A DNA stretch of 64,000 nt from an uncultured Flavobacteriaceae bacterium (GCA_947497145.1 CANMFQ010000001.1:310001-374000), one strand, 5' to 3'. Shown: positions 51,826 through 61,977, counted from the stretch's first letter. Numbers and translations are program-made. Notes: generated by a model from the letters alone, not told the origin.

Positions 51826-53007
51826 TTATCGGGTTACAGTAATTTTTACGGTATCTTCGGTTTTATTCGAAAACTCATCAACTGCAGTAAAAATTAGTTC
51901 AAAATCTCCTTCCGTAAGTGGTAATCCTGATAATTTCCTCTTTTTGCTGTCAAATTGCAACCAATCAAATGCATGCTGATTAATGCTGAGAGTCAGTTTT
52001 TTAGCATCAATGTCTTTAAAATAGTCACTAGGAATAGTAATTTCAAATTTCTTGTCAATTGGAACTGTTACATTCGCTAAGGGGTTGAACACAAAAGGTT
52101 TAAATACTTTTGCCGTATGCACCCAGTAAATATCAGATTCTAACAATTTGAAAGCTTTAATTTCTAGGCGTGTAAAAAACAACAATTTATTGTCGATACT
52201 TACAAATGGGCGTCTATCCCAATGTTTTGAATTTATAGTTGCATCTAGCATTTGGGGTGCTGTCCAATGCCCATCAAGGGTGCGATAACTTATATATAAA
52301 TCTGCGTTGGTTTCTTTATCAGTATATCTGCAAAAGAGTATGTATGTTTCTTTTGGGGAGATAAATACACTTTCTTCATCATTAGCAGAATTTAATTCAG
52401 CTATTTCATGTACATCAGTATAGGAGTTAGCTGTTAATTTTGAGTAAAATAAATCGGCGGTGTAACAGTTTTCTTTTCCCTGGCAATTTCTATTTGATGA
52501 AAAATAAATGGTGCCGTCATTAGTCATACTAGCGTTAGCTTCTCTGCTTGTTGAGCTTAGGGGCGCATATATTTTTTTAGGAGAATTCCAACTGTCATTA
52601 TTTTTTTCAAGCTTCCAAATATTGGTGATATACAAGCTAGTTGTATCAGGGATGCTTTGTGCATAGAGTAATGATTTGCCATCAGGGCTAAAGTAGGGAA
52701 GATATACGTTTTTGTTTTCTAATGGTTTAAAACCTATTGGAGTACTCCATGTACCCGCTGTTTTTTTTGAATAGTAAATGTTTCCTTTTATTGCCTGCTT
52801 ATCTAATATGCCAAATGCCACTTCTTGAGCGTCAGGGGAGAATGAAATACCATGTTCAAATCGACCTTTTTTTGAGATTAACCCTTTGCCAAATACTACA
52901 GGGGTCGTTTTTGGTGCTGTTTGTCCAAAATAATCAACGCTAACCTTAGTGGTTTTACAGCCAATCATTGTGATAGCGGCAATAAATAGAAGAAATTTTA
53001 AGGGCAT
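51826..53007 (-). CDS. PD40 (TolB-like) repeat lipoprotein with C-terminal cadherin-like domain
   Basis: 393 aa. Lipoprotein signal (LLFIAAITMIGC). Residues ~45-300 hold TolB-type PD40 repeats (ISFSPDAQEVAFGI, PYFSPDGKSLLYAQ, ASMTNDGTIYFSSNR). The last ~85 residues (VTVPIDKKFEITIPSDYF; LSGLPLTEGDFELIFTAVDE) resemble a dystroglycan/cadherin-like domain. Surface or periplasmic binding protein of unknown partner. Confidence 0.8.
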   Translation of the reverse strand: MPLKFLLFIAAITMIGCKTTKVSVDYFGQTAPKTTPVVFGKGLISKKGRFEHGISFSPDAQEVAFGILDKQAIKGNIYYSKKTAGTWSTPIGFKPLENKNVYLPYFSPDGKSLLYAQSIPDTTSLYITNIWKLEKNNDSWNSPKKIYAPLSSTSREANASMTNDGTIYFSSNRNCQGKENCYTADLFYSKLTANSYTDVHEIAELNSANDEESVFISPKETYILFCRYTDKETNADLYISYRTLDGHWTAPQMLDATINSKHWDRRPFVSIDNKLLFFTRLEIKAFKLLESDIYWVHTAKVFKPFVFNPLANVTVPIDKKFEITIPSDYFKDIDAKKLTLSINQHAFDWLQFDSKKRKLSGLPLTEGDFELIFTAVDEFSNKTEDTVKITVTR

Positions 53008-53115
53008 TGTTTTAGGTTGTAATGCGGTTTTACGCTTGACACTACCGATTGTAATTATATAGTTGCGTCTTTTTGTAAGACGTTTTTTTGAGGCAGCAAT
53101 TTACTAAATAAAACG

Positions 53116-53149
53116 AAAAGCGATTTGAGTTAAAACTCAAATCGCTTTT
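53116..53149. terminator. Strong bidirectional terminator hairpin
   Basis: AAAAGCGATTTGAGTT-AA-AACTCAAATCGCTTTT: a 16-bp perfect stem. Ends the nitroreductase gene on the minus strand. Confidence 0.88.
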
Positions 53150-53176
53150 AATTAGCACACTTTTTTATACGTCAGC

Positions 53177-53809
53177 TTAATCGATAACTGTGACTAATTC
53201 ATTCATGGGCTTACGCACCTTAACAAGGTTTACCAACCAATCATTGTCTGCATCTTTATAGCCTAATGGGAGTAATAAGGTGCTACGTAATCCTTTTTTA
53301 CGCAAGTCTAATATTTCATCTAAGGCATTGGGGTCAAAACCTTCCATGGGTGTGTTGTCTACATTTTCGTAGGCTGCTTGTGTAATAGCTGCCATAAAAG
53401 CAATATAGGTTTGCCGTGCAGCATGTTGAAAATTTGTTTCTGCATCTTTTTGAGGATACGAAGATAACAGCATCTGGCGGTAATTTTCCCATCCTTCGTT
53501 TTTGAAGCCTCTAATTTCATTAGTTAAATCGAACATATGATTAATGCGGTCTTCGGTATAATTGTCCCAAGCGGCGAATACCAATAAATGCGAGCAATCG
53601 GTAATTTGAGGTTGATTCCAAGCAATTTCTTTAATTTTCGATTTGGTTTCATCATTGGTGACCACAAATACTTCAAAAGGTTGTAATCCACTTGATGTTG
53701 GAGCTAACCGAATAGCCTCTAAAATATTATTTATTTTTTCTTGAGGAACAACAGCACCGTTCATTGCTTTAGTGGCGTAGCGTTCTTTTAATTTTTCTAA
53801 AAAACTCAT
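53177..53809 (-). CDS. Nitroreductase-family NAD(P)H-dependent oxidoreductase
   Basis: 210 aa, complete family length. ERYATKAMNG and APTSSGLQPFEVFVVTNDE (FMN contacts), MEGFDPNALDEIL and LLPLGYKDADNDW are nitroreductase motifs (NfsB-like). It reduces nitro compounds or quinones with FMN. Separate transcript by the strong terminator at its 3' end. Confidence 0.92.
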   Translation of the reverse strand: MSFLEKLKERYATKAMNGAVVPQEKINNILEAIRLAPTSSGLQPFEVFVVTNDETKSKIKEIAWNQPQITDCSHLLVFAAWDNYTEDRINHMFDLTNEIRGFKNEGWENYRQMLLSSYPQKDAETNFQHAARQTYIAFMAAITQAAYENVDNTPMEGFDPNALDEILDLRKKGLRSTLLLPLGYKDADNDWLVNLVKVRKPMNELVTVID

Positions 53810-53911
53810 TTTATTATTTTTAATTATACTACAAAGGTAGCTGCTATGGCTACTTTTAAAATTGATGTATGGTAAGAAATTGTGTTTGTGCTTCTTTGTG
53901 GTTTTCTTGTA

Positions 53912-54574
53912 TCACTCAACGGATTGCAGTTGTTGGATAATATCCCTGTTCTCTAAAATTTCTTTATCGGTGCCGTTAAGGCCCACAGTGAACATTGCCT
54001 TAGCTAATTCTGTTGATTTTATACTTGCATTCTTGCCAAACAATTTAATAATAGGGTAGCATAATCTTGATACTCGGTATAAAAGATTGGGCTCTTGTCT
54101 TGGTGTTACAGGATAAATATAGGCAGGTCTGAAGGCATAAAAAGTCAATCCCGTTTTAGCAATCTTATTTTCTGCCATTCCTTTAAGGCGCGCAAAAGCA
54201 GTGCTACTTTGTTCAGTGCGGTCAGCGCCAGCACCACTTAAAAAACAAAGGGTAGCATTGGTAGCTTGGTTTTGTAGTGCTTGTGCAAAGGCAACCGCAT
54301 AGTTTACGGTAATCTTTTCAAACTGCGTTGCGGGAACTTGCCCTGTGTAAACGCCAATACAGAAAAAGGCAATATCAATATTTTCAAAGACCGCGCTAAC
54401 ATCAGTGTAGTCTTCAAAATCAGAAACAATAGTTTCGTTTAATTTTTCATTTTTTTCATTCAAGGAAGCTTTACGAACTAGTGTTCTTACTTCGGTGATT
54501 TTGTTTGATTGTAAGCAATGCTGCATTACTAAGCTGCCAATCATTCCCGTGCTTCCTGCTATTAAAACCTTCAT
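53912..54574 (-). CDS. NAD(P)-binding SDR-like protein
   Basis: 220 aa. N-terminal GSTGMIGSLV is the glycine-rich NAD(P) loop of atypical short-chain dehydrogenases; LCFLSGAGADRTEQSS and RLKGMAENKI, then TFYAFRPAYIYP follow the family pattern (no classic YxxxK). Substrate unknown. It lies ~100 bp from the DUF1772 gene on the same strand. Confidence 0.85.
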   Translation of the reverse strand: MKVLIAGSTGMIGSLVMQHCLQSNKITEVRTLVRKASLNEKNEKLNETIVSDFEDYTDVSAVFENIDIAFFCIGVYTGQVPATQFEKITVNYAVAFAQALQNQATNATLCFLSGAGADRTEQSSTAFARLKGMAENKIAKTGLTFYAFRPAYIYPVTPRQEPNLLYRVSRLCYPIIKLFGKNASIKSTELAKAMFTVGLNGTDKEILENRDIIQQLQSVE

Positions 54575-54666
54575 GATATTTTATTCTATCGCTGTGATGT
54601 ACTACGGGCTTAATGCTATTGTTAGGTGCCTTAGCGGGGTTGAGCAAAGAGTGTTTGTTTCTCTGA

Positions 54667-55101
54667 TTATTTTAGCGATATAGCAAGTAGGCATCCAATA
54701 AATGAACAAATAGCCATTATTGTTCTAATATGGTGTAGTTTGCCCCAACTAGAAATTAAATTCATAGCGCCATCAGCATTTTTTAAATTTAATAATTTGG
54801 TATTCGTCTTCGCTATAGCAATAGCCGTAAATGGTATTAATAAAAACAGGGGAATAGCTGCGTATATCCAATAAATATTCCCTGTTAAATACCAAGTAAG
54901 TACTAAGAGCGGAACCGTAATCATACCAATAGTTCTCAGGAGACCACTTGCCTTAGGAAAAACTAGCCTCCAGTTTTTAAGTTGACTTGCTTCGTCTGTG
55001 GTTGCTCTTATAGGTATTTCAACTAGTGATGAATAGCTTGTAGCACCCGCCATGAGACCTACAGTAAGTGTTACTAGTATTTCAGAGATATTGGCTATCA
55101 T
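54667..55101 (-). CDS. DUF1772 membrane protein (anthrone oxygenase-like)
   Basis: 144 aa with four membrane helices (ILVTLTVGLMAGATSY start; MITVPLLVLTWYLTG; IYAAIPLFLLIPFTAIAIAK; ICSFIGCLLAISLK). Matches DUF1772. Function in bacteria is uncertain. Confidence 0.85.
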   Translation of the reverse strand: MIANISEILVTLTVGLMAGATSYSSLVEIPIRATTDEASQLKNWRLVFPKASGLLRTIGMITVPLLVLTWYLTGNIYWIYAAIPLFLLIPFTAIAIAKTNTKLLNLKNADGAMNLISSWGKLHHIRTIMAICSFIGCLLAISLK

Positions 55102-55186
55102 AGTTTAATTATAGTTTCGTTTTTGAGCGTTTCTTTCCAGTTTTAAATTAAAAAAACTTTTAGCAAACCCTTGAAATCCTAAAGGA

Positions 55187-56671
55187 CTAGGCTCTTGCAG
55201 TTAGGGATTTGAAAAATACATATCCAAAACCTAAAAACAACATGAAATGAAATGGAAAGAGTCCAAAATCATTTAGGGGTATGGCGCTATACATGCCAAA
55301 AACAAAATATAGCATCAGGGCAAATTCTAAAATCATATTAGGCGATAATTTTTTTGCCAAATATTTATTCCCTTTCCAGCTTTCAGTAAGGTTGTTAATG
55401 TTGAATTTTGGTGTGCGTACAAATTCACTACGCTTACCCATATGACCTTCAATAACAGCAATAGAGTTGTGTAATGAAAAACCTAATGCCACAGAGAAAA
55501 AGGTAAAGAAAATCTTAATATATCCCACAAAATTATCAAAGCCACTACCTTGTATACTTTTATAAGTAAACCAATAACAAACAAATAAAATTATGGTACT
55601 CAAGACAAAGAAGCTAAGTAGTGTAAAAACAAAATCTAAGTGCGGATAGCCTTGCTTTATGTACATTGCAGGAACACTCAGAAGCGCGACAACAAAAACA
55701 CATAAAAACATAGAGCTATTGAGTAAGTGCATTACGCCGTGAAATTTTGTTTTAAAAGAGATGTTTTTTGCTGAAATCACACTCCAAACGGTCTTTCTAA
55801 AATTTTCTGCTCCACCTTTATTCCATCGAAATTGCTGTGAACGTGCAGCGCTAATAACAACAGGAAGCTCAGCAGGGGTTTCTACATCTTCTAAATACTT
55901 GAATTTCCAATTTTTTAATTGTGCACGGTAACTTAAATCTAGGTCTTCAGTAAGCGTGTCGCCTTCCCAGTTGCCTGCATCAAGAATACACTGTTTTCGC
56001 CATATACCCGCTGTGCCGTTAAAATTAATGAAATGCCCTTTTGAGTTTCTACCTACTTGTTCAAGGGTGAAATGCGCATCTAAGGCAAAGGCTTGTATTT
56101 TGGTGAGTGTAGAATAATTTCTGTTAATATGTCCCCATCGGGTTTGTACTACACCTATTTCGGGGTCTTTAAAATAAATTACTGTCTTTTTTAACCAATC
56201 GCTATCTGGTAAGAAATCAGCATCAAATATCGCAACAAAATCGCCTTTGGCAACTTCTAAACCTTCTTTTAACGCACCAGCTTTAAAGCCTTGACGATTG
56301 GTTCTACGGATATGCTGAATGTCTAAACCTGTTTCTTGTAGTGCTTTTATCCACTTTGCGGTGTCAACTACAGATTCGTCGGTAGAATCATCTAATACTT
56401 GAATCTCTAGTTTGCTTTTTGGATATTCTATTTTGGCAATATTCTCTAGCAAACGTTCCATAACATATTCTTCGTTATAGACAGGAAGCTGAATTGTTAC
56501 AAAAGGAATTTCTTTGGGGTCTAAAAGATTAAATTTTGGCGCTGTTTGGTTTTGACGTTTGTGGCTCAAGTAATTCACCAAAAGATTTAACTGTGCTAAA
56601 CTGTAGAAAAATATCAGCAATAGGGCAATACTGTAGATTGCCATGATGATGTATGCTATAATTAAACCCAT
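55187..56671 (-). CDS. GT2 processive glycosyltransferase (cellulose-synthase-like)
   Basis: 494 aa. N-terminal membrane helix, then GT-A domain with VLDDSTDES, FDADF, TEDLDLSYR and the processive motif QQFRW, then several helices. This pattern is that of membrane glycan synthases using UDP-sugars. The next gene upstream (a second GT2) ends 1 bp before its start, so the two are co-expressed. Confidence 0.92.
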   Translation of the reverse strand: MGLIIAYIIMAIYSIALLLIFFYSLAQLNLLVNYLSHKRQNQTAPKFNLLDPKEIPFVTIQLPVYNEEYVMERLLENIAKIEYPKSKLEIQVLDDSTDESVVDTAKWIKALQETGLDIQHIRRTNRQGFKAGALKEGLEVAKGDFVAIFDADFLPDSDWLKKTVIYFKDPEIGVVQTRWGHINRNYSTLTKIQAFALDAHFTLEQVGRNSKGHFINFNGTAGIWRKQCILDAGNWEGDTLTEDLDLSYRAQLKNWKFKYLEDVETPAELPVVISAARSQQFRWNKGGAENFRKTVWSVISAKNISFKTKFHGVMHLLNSSMFLCVFVVALLSVPAMYIKQGYPHLDFVFTLLSFFVLSTIILFVCYWFTYKSIQGSGFDNFVGYIKIFFTFFSVALGFSLHNSIAVIEGHMGKRSEFVRTPKFNINNLTESWKGNKYLAKKLSPNMILEFALMLYFVFGMYSAIPLNDFGLFPFHFMLFLGFGYVFFKSLTARA

Positions 56672-56672
56672 A

Positions 56673-57362
56673 TTATTTGAAACTATATTTAAAAATCCAA
56701 CTAAGAATTTTTATGCCTGCAAATATACTGCCTTTTACGGTACCTGAAACCTTTGAAATACCTATTCTTCTTTTGTAACGCACTGGTATTTCAGTATATG
56801 TTATTTTCTTTTTCAGCACTTTTAACTGCATTTCTACCGTCCAACCGTAGGTTTTGTCTTCCATGTCAAGTGCTAACAACTTGTCATATCGTATAGCTCT
56901 AAACGGTCCTAGGTCGGTAAATGTTGCTCTAAAAAAGATTTTCATCAAAAATGTTGCCAACCAATTACCAAAAACTTGCTGCGGTGTCATGCTTCCGTCT
57001 TCTCTTAGTCTCTTTACTCGCGCACCTATTACAAAATCACATTCATTTTTTATAATTGGCGTTACAAGCTTGGTCAATTCTTCAGGGTAATCAGAATAAT
57101 CCCCATCAATAAAGACAACAATATCTGGTTTCTCTTTTTGTTTGGCAATATAATCCATGCCTTTTAAACAGGCGTGGCCATAGCCTTTGCTATTTTCGGT
57201 TAATACGGTTGCACCTGCATTTTGAGCGTTTTCAACTGTTTTGTCGTTAGAATTATTATTAACAACTATTATTTCACTTACCGTTTTTGGAAGCTCATTA
57301 ATAACATTTGCAATTGAATCTGCTTCGTTAAATGCGGGAATGATGACTTTTATATTGGTCAT
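56673..57362 (-). CDS. GT2 glycosyltransferase (dolichyl-phosphate-mannose-synthase-like)
   Basis: 229 aa. VIIPAFNEADSIANVI, VVNNNSNDKT and FIDGDYSDYPEE are GT2 nucleotide-sugar motifs; there is no membrane-domain extension. Likely transfers a sugar to a lipid carrier that feeds the following synthase. Abuts both the MORN-repeat gene and the processive GT2 gene. Confidence 0.9.
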   Translation of the reverse strand: MTNIKVIIPAFNEADSIANVINELPKTVSEIIVVNNNSNDKTVENAQNAGATVLTENSKGYGHACLKGMDYIAKQKEKPDIVVFIDGDYSDYPEELTKLVTPIIKNECDFVIGARVKRLREDGSMTPQQVFGNWLATFLMKIFFRATFTDLGPFRAIRYDKLLALDMEDKTYGWTVEMQLKVLKKKITYTEIPVRYKRRIGISKVSGTVKGSIFAGIKILSWIFKYSFK

Positions 57363-57845
57363 TTATTTTAAATCAGAAAGGTTGTTTTCGCGCCTAAAAC
57401 TACTAAAACTGAACCATTCTTTGATTTTTTTTCCATTGTTATATTTTTCTGCAGAGGTTAGTTTGGCATTCACATAGCGTAAACAATACCCATTTTTTAC
57501 ACCATTAGCCAGTTGGCATTTATGATTGATACGTCCTTGTTTATCATAAAATAGCCACCAATCTGCTTTTTTACCATTTTTATAATGCCCTTCTGCCTTA
57601 CGTTTTCCTATATCACTATAAAAGTACCAATATTTAATTCGCTGGTCATTTTTGTATGCGCCTTTTTCGGCAATACGACCATTACTATGGTAGTGTTTCC
57701 AATAACCTGTTTTTACATTATTGTACATCCAGCCTTCGGCTTTCATAACACCGTTTTCATAATATTCTTTGTGATATGTGTTATCTGATTCAGATGCATA
57801 TCCAAAGATAAAAAAGGAAACTAATACAGATAAGACTTTAATCAA
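57363..57845 (-). CDS. MORN-variant repeat protein (YwqK-like)
   Basis: 160 aa. Signal peptide, then about five MORN-variant repeats (YYENGVMKAEGWMYNNVKTG; HYSNGRIAEKGAYKNDQR-type; AEGHYKNGKKADWWLFYDKQ). Often labelled YwqK antitoxin, but no toxin is adjacent and the signal peptide points to a periplasmic or surface role. First gene of the unit with the two GT2 genes. Confidence 0.85.
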   Translation of the reverse strand: MIKVLSVLVSFFIFGYASESDNTYHKEYYENGVMKAEGWMYNNVKTGYWKHYHSNGRIAEKGAYKNDQRIKYWYFYSDIGKRKAEGHYKNGKKADWWLFYDKQGRINHKCQLANGVKNGYCLRYVNAKLTSAEKYNNGKKIKEWFSFSSFRRENNLSDLK

Positions 57846-57973
57846 TTTGTAATTGTTTGTTGTTTTTGTCGAAAAAAAAATAGTTGCCTAACATTTTTAT
57901 TTAAAAAAATGTCTACTCTATTTACGCTATTATTTGCTGTTTAGTTTTTTGATAGCGATAAAGATACAAACAG

Positions 57974-58046
57974 AACTCATCTTGACTTTTTGATCAGAAC
58001 CGAAAACTATAGTTTTTGCAGTCAAAAGAAAAAGTCAAGATGAGTT
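57974..58046. repeat. Small interspersed element with perfect 18-bp terminal inverted repeats
   Basis: AACTCATCTTGACTTTTT ... AAAAAGTCAAGATGAGTT, 73 bp. The inner bases GATCAGAACCGAAAACTAT relate to the copies at 961 and 32,840. MITE-like; no coding capacity. Confidence 0.75.
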
Positions 58047-58083
58047 TAATAAAAAAGGAATGCTTAAAAAAGCGTTGCTACCG

Positions 58084-59664
58084 TTATTTTTTATTGGTTA
58101 ATTCCATTAAATCAACATCATTACCCAATAATACTTCTGTTGGGTTGATACGTCCTTCTAAAGGCCCATTTTCTAATTTCAATACACCTCTTGGGCATAC
58201 GGCAGAGCACACGCCACAGCCAACACAGCTAGAGCGTACTATGTTTTCTCCTTTTTGAGCATAGGCTCGTACATCAATACCTTGTTCACAATAGGTAGAG
58301 CAATTACCACATGATATACACTGACCGCCGTTGGTGGTAATTCTAAATCGTGATTTAAATCGTTGTACAAATCCTAGGTAAGCCGCTAGTGGGCAACCAA
58401 AACGACACCAAACTCTATTGCCAAATATGGGGTAAAAACCTGTGCCTATAACCCCTGCAAATATAGAGCCAATAGCCAGGCTATAGGTGTTTTGAATACT
58501 TTGTGTTTTAATACCTAAAACAGTACTGGTTTCAGCAAAGAAACTGTAAAGCGTCATGCCTGTCATTACAACAGCAAAAAGCAATACACCATGTATTAAC
58601 CAACGTTCTATCTTCCAAGAGAATAACGATTTGCTTGAATGTTGACGATAAGGGTCACCTAGGGTTTCTGCTAATCCTCCACATCCACAAACCCATGAAC
58701 AATACCATCTTTTTCCGAAGAAATAAACCATAACGGGTACTACAACAAGGGTTAAAACAATACCCCAAACCAAAATAAATAGGCCGATACCACCACTATT
58801 TAAAAGTTGTTTTAAATTCCAACTAAAAAAGAAATCATAGTCTAAAGGAAAAGCATTTTTAAAATCATAATACGGCATTTGTAGGCGTACCATAATTTCA
58901 GGAATTAGAAATGCAAATACAATTTGAAAAAATAATACCGAAGTGGTACGTACCATTTGATACATGTTGTGACGGTATTTGATATACATGCGTATGGCCA
59001 TTACCGTCATAATTACACAATACATAAAGCCATAAACAAACCAATGTCCTGCCGGGTTACCACTTAAGCTTTCACTAATAGGGTCAACCAAATAGGTCCA
59101 GTTGGTAGCATATTCTGATTTGAAATACAGAATAAGATAAAAGCCTACCAGAAAAATGAAAACCAACCAAGCTACCCAGCCTTTGTTGGTGGCGCTTTCA
59201 TGATAAATACCATCGTTTTTAATACCTTTTTTGCCCAATAAAATTACATTAGGTATGATGAATAATAGGGCGCCTATGATGCCTAGACCAAAGGTTAAGA
59301 ACCACATTGTTCCTTTATTATTAGCTATAAAACCATTACCAGACCTTTTGCCAATAAGTGTAGCCATATCACTTGGCTTGGTATAAATTTTCTTTTTGTA
59401 TTCTTTGTTTTTTACATGTTGGGTATTGGCATTTTCTATAGCAGCACTTACCAAAGGTGATATCGATTGCATGCCTTGAAATTCTTTTCCAACAACATTT
59501 TTAGTAATATCTGTAATGAATAGTTCGCTTTTTATTCTTTTTTCTGCTACTATTTTGTCAAATGTAGATTGGTCTAGTTTAAATGTTCCTATTAGGGGAA
59601 GGGCAGTGAAAATGCCTAGTCCTATTAAGAAAATGACTAATCCTATGTTTTTAATTGCTTTCAT
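58084..59664 (-). CDS. Membrane-bound 4Fe-4S protein (NapH/NosR-like)
   Basis: 526 aa with a periplasmic N-terminal region and about eight membrane helices. Cys motifs WYCSWVCGCGG, CRFGCPLA and two ferredoxin clusters (CISCGNCSTYCEQG; SSCVGCGVCSAVCPRG) indicate electron transfer from quinol or cytoplasm to an extracytoplasmic partner. It starts 13 bp after the FAD oxidoreductase gene stop, so the two form an electron-transfer unit. Confidence 0.9.
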   Translation of the reverse strand: MKAIKNIGLVIFLIGLGIFTALPLIGTFKLDQSTFDKIVAEKRIKSELFITDITKNVVGKEFQGMQSISPLVSAAIENANTQHVKNKEYKKKIYTKPSDMATLIGKRSGNGFIANNKGTMWFLTFGLGIIGALLFIIPNVILLGKKGIKNDGIYHESATNKGWVAWLVFIFLVGFYLILYFKSEYATNWTYLVDPISESLSGNPAGHWFVYGFMYCVIMTVMAIRMYIKYRHNMYQMVRTTSVLFFQIVFAFLIPEIMVRLQMPYYDFKNAFPLDYDFFFSWNLKQLLNSGGIGLFILVWGIVLTLVVVPVMVYFFGKRWYCSWVCGCGGLAETLGDPYRQHSSKSLFSWKIERWLIHGVLLFAVVMTGMTLYSFFAETSTVLGIKTQSIQNTYSLAIGSIFAGVIGTGFYPIFGNRVWCRFGCPLAAYLGFVQRFKSRFRITTNGGQCISCGNCSTYCEQGIDVRAYAQKGENIVRSSCVGCGVCSAVCPRGVLKLENGPLEGRINPTEVLLGNDVDLMELTNKK

Positions 59665-59676
59665 TTTTATGATGGG

Positions 59677-61023
59677 TTAAGCGTTGCTAAAAATTCGTTT
59701 CCAACTTTTTTTCTTGGGTGTGATATGGGTGCCAAATTCTGAATTGAATTTTGAAATAATTTCGTTTTCATAAGCTGCAAAAAATTCAGGGTCAAAATTG
59801 GCGTCTTTTAAAAATTCCATTATGTGGTTAATGTCTCGTTTTTCACTTAGCCAGCGGTTAAAAATTTCATGTCGCATGCGAATGCCAAAGGTATTAATGC
59901 CTAAAAACTGCTTGCTGTCTTTATCAAAGGCTATTGTAACGCATATTTTTTCGGTTGCGTGTCGCCAATGAAAATGCTGCTCGTTTTCTTTTTTATTTTG
60001 TTCACTAAAAACCCATCCGTAAGTTTGGTATTCAAGGTCTAAAAATTTAGCTGAATTAAACCAATGTCCTGGTTTGTATTCAATTTTATTACCACATATG
60101 GTTTGCGCAACGGTTTCGCCCATCATTCTACCGGTATACCATACCGCTTCAATGGGTCTGCGCTGGCCAATGCCTTCGTGTTGTTCGGCACAGTCACCTA
60201 TGGCATAAATATCAGGGATATTGGTTTCTAAAAAGCGATTTACTTTCACGCCGCGCCCTATGGCTATTCCTGATTCTTTAAGGAAATCTATATTTGGAGA
60301 AACCCCTGCCGTTAGTCCAACCACAGTACATTCAATCGTGTCTCCTTTATCGGTGGTAACTGCTTTTGCTCGCCCGTTTTCATCGGCTAAGATTTCAACA
60401 AGGTTGGTTTCTAAACGTAAATCGATATGATGTTCTAAAATATGTTCATTTATCATTTGTGATTCCCCTGAGGGTAGCACGCCATTCCAAAAACTGTTTT
60501 CACGCACTAAAAAGGTAACGGGGATTTTTCTACTTCGTAGCATTTCGGCCATTTCTATTCCAATCAATCCACCGCCGACAATTACAGCTCGCTTACAAGT
60601 TTTATTGTCAGGAGCATTGGCTTCTAGTTGGTCTAAATCTTGTTTTGAATACAAACCTTGAACACCCGGTAAATCTTGTCCAGGCCAGCCAAATTTGTTG
60701 GGCTTAGAGCCTGTTGCAATAATAAGTTTGTCATAGTTTATAGTATTGCCATCTTGTAAAACCAGCTTTTTGTCTTCGTGATTTACTTGAGTTACAAATG
60801 CCTTTACTAAATCAATACGATTTTTTTTCCAAAACCAATTCTCATAGGGCTGTGTATGTTCAAATTTCATGTGCCCCATATATATGTACATTAATGCGGT
60901 ACGTGAGAAAAAATAGTCAGTTTCTGCCGAAACAACAGTTATTTTTTTATCCGAGTTTTTTCGAATATGCCTGGCGGCGGTTATTCCCGCAATGCCATTA
61001 CCTATAATTACAATGTTTTCCAT
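59677..61023 (-). CDS. FAD-dependent NAD(P)H oxidoreductase
   Basis: 448 aa. FAD loop IIGNGIAGITAARHI, NAD(P) loop VIVGGGLIGIEMAE, FAD-pyrophosphate motif DIYAIGDCAE. Resembles rubredoxin/nitrite-reductase-type pyridine-nucleotide-disulphide oxidoreductases without the redox disulphide. The last ~90 residues are an added domain. Likely electron donor for the 4Fe-4S membrane protein encoded next. Confidence 0.9.
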   Translation of the reverse strand: MENIVIIGNGIAGITAARHIRKNSDKKITVVSAETDYFFSRTALMYIYMGHMKFEHTQPYENWFWKKNRIDLVKAFVTQVNHEDKKLVLQDGNTINYDKLIIATGSKPNKFGWPGQDLPGVQGLYSKQDLDQLEANAPDNKTCKRAVIVGGGLIGIEMAEMLRSRKIPVTFLVRENSFWNGVLPSGESQMINEHILEHHIDLRLETNLVEILADENGRAKAVTTDKGDTIECTVVGLTAGVSPNIDFLKESGIAIGRGVKVNRFLETNIPDIYAIGDCAEQHEGIGQRRPIEAVWYTGRMMGETVAQTICGNKIEYKPGHWFNSAKFLDLEYQTYGWVFSEQNKKENEQHFHWRHATEKICVTIAFDKDSKQFLGINTFGIRMRHEIFNRWLSEKRDINHIMEFLKDANFDPEFFAAYENEIISKFNSEFGTHITPKKKSWKRIFSNA

Positions 61024-61254
61024 ATGATTTTGTTGGTAAATAAAGTTTCAGTCGCTAAGTTTTATAATAACTTAACGCAGAATCTTTATTTAGATGTGAT
61101 TTAAATAAAAGCTTTTGAGTAAGTTAGTAAAGTATTAAGGTATCATTTTAATAAAAACCTTGAAAAAAGTAATAAATGTGATTTTTTTTGTATGGATTGT
61201 AATCTCAGTTCGACATAGATTTCAGTTCCGAATGAATAAAAACAAATTAATAGT

Positions 61255-61977
61255 ATGAAAAAGATAAAAAATATAGGATTAGTGTTTTTGTTGTTATGTG
61301 CCACCTCATGGTCTAATGCGCAAAACACTGCTGAGTTCTTTTCTAAAGCAGATGCTTTTTTTAAGACCCATGTCAAAAATGGAAGAGTTGCTTATAAAGC
61401 TATAAAGGAAGATAGAGCTGCTTTGGATGAATTGTTGGGTATGGCCAAAGAAATTTCGGTTTCAAAAGATGATATGGCTACATACCAAGCTTTTTGGATT
61501 AACGGTTATAATCTTTTAGTTATTGATGGAATTGTAAAAAATTATCCTTTAAAATCGCCTTTAGATAAAGCAGGTTTTTTTGATAAAACTAAAAATGAGA
61601 TTGGAGGAACCATGATTACCTTGAATGATATTGAAAATAAGTTGCTACGTAAAAATTTCCCCAAAGAAGCACGCTTTCACTTTGTGTTGGTTTGCGGCGG
61701 TTTGGGTTGCCCTCCAATAATTAGTGAGGCATATACCCCTGCAAAACTTAATGCGCAATTAGAAAAACAAACAAAATTGGCGCTTAATAACCCTAAATTT
61801 ATCCAAGTAAATAAAAATAAGGTTAAAATATCGCAGATATTTGAGTGGTATAAGGGTGATTTTGAGCATGACGGAAAAGTAACAGACTTTATCAATAAAT
61901 ACAGATCTGAAAAGCTTCCTGAAAAATCAAAGGTGTCATACTACCCATACGATTGGACACTTAACGAGACAAAATAA
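61255..61977 (+). CDS. DUF547 domain secreted protein
   Basis: 240 aa, signal peptide ending SNA-Q. FWINGYNLLVIDGIVKNYP, then HFVLVCGGLGCPPIISEAY and KVSYYPYDWTLNE are DUF547 hallmarks. Function unknown; often near redox or membrane genes. Divergent from the FAD oxidoreductase gene. Confidence 0.9.
   Translation: MKKIKNIGLVFLLLCATSWSNAQNTAEFFSKADAFFKTHVKNGRVAYKAIKEDRAALDELLGMAKEISVSKDDMATYQAFWINGYNLLVIDGIVKNYPLKSPLDKAGFFDKTKNEIGGTMITLNDIENKLLRKNFPKEARFHFVLVCGGLGCPPIISEAYTPAKLNAQLEKQTKLALNNPKFIQVNKNKVKISQIFEWYKGDFEHDGKVTDFINKYRSEKLPEKSKVSYYPYDWTLNETK

Noticed and set aside
57363-57845. MORN-repeat protein as an antitoxin
   Set aside because: It has a signal peptide and lies with glycosyltransferase genes; no toxin gene is next to it.
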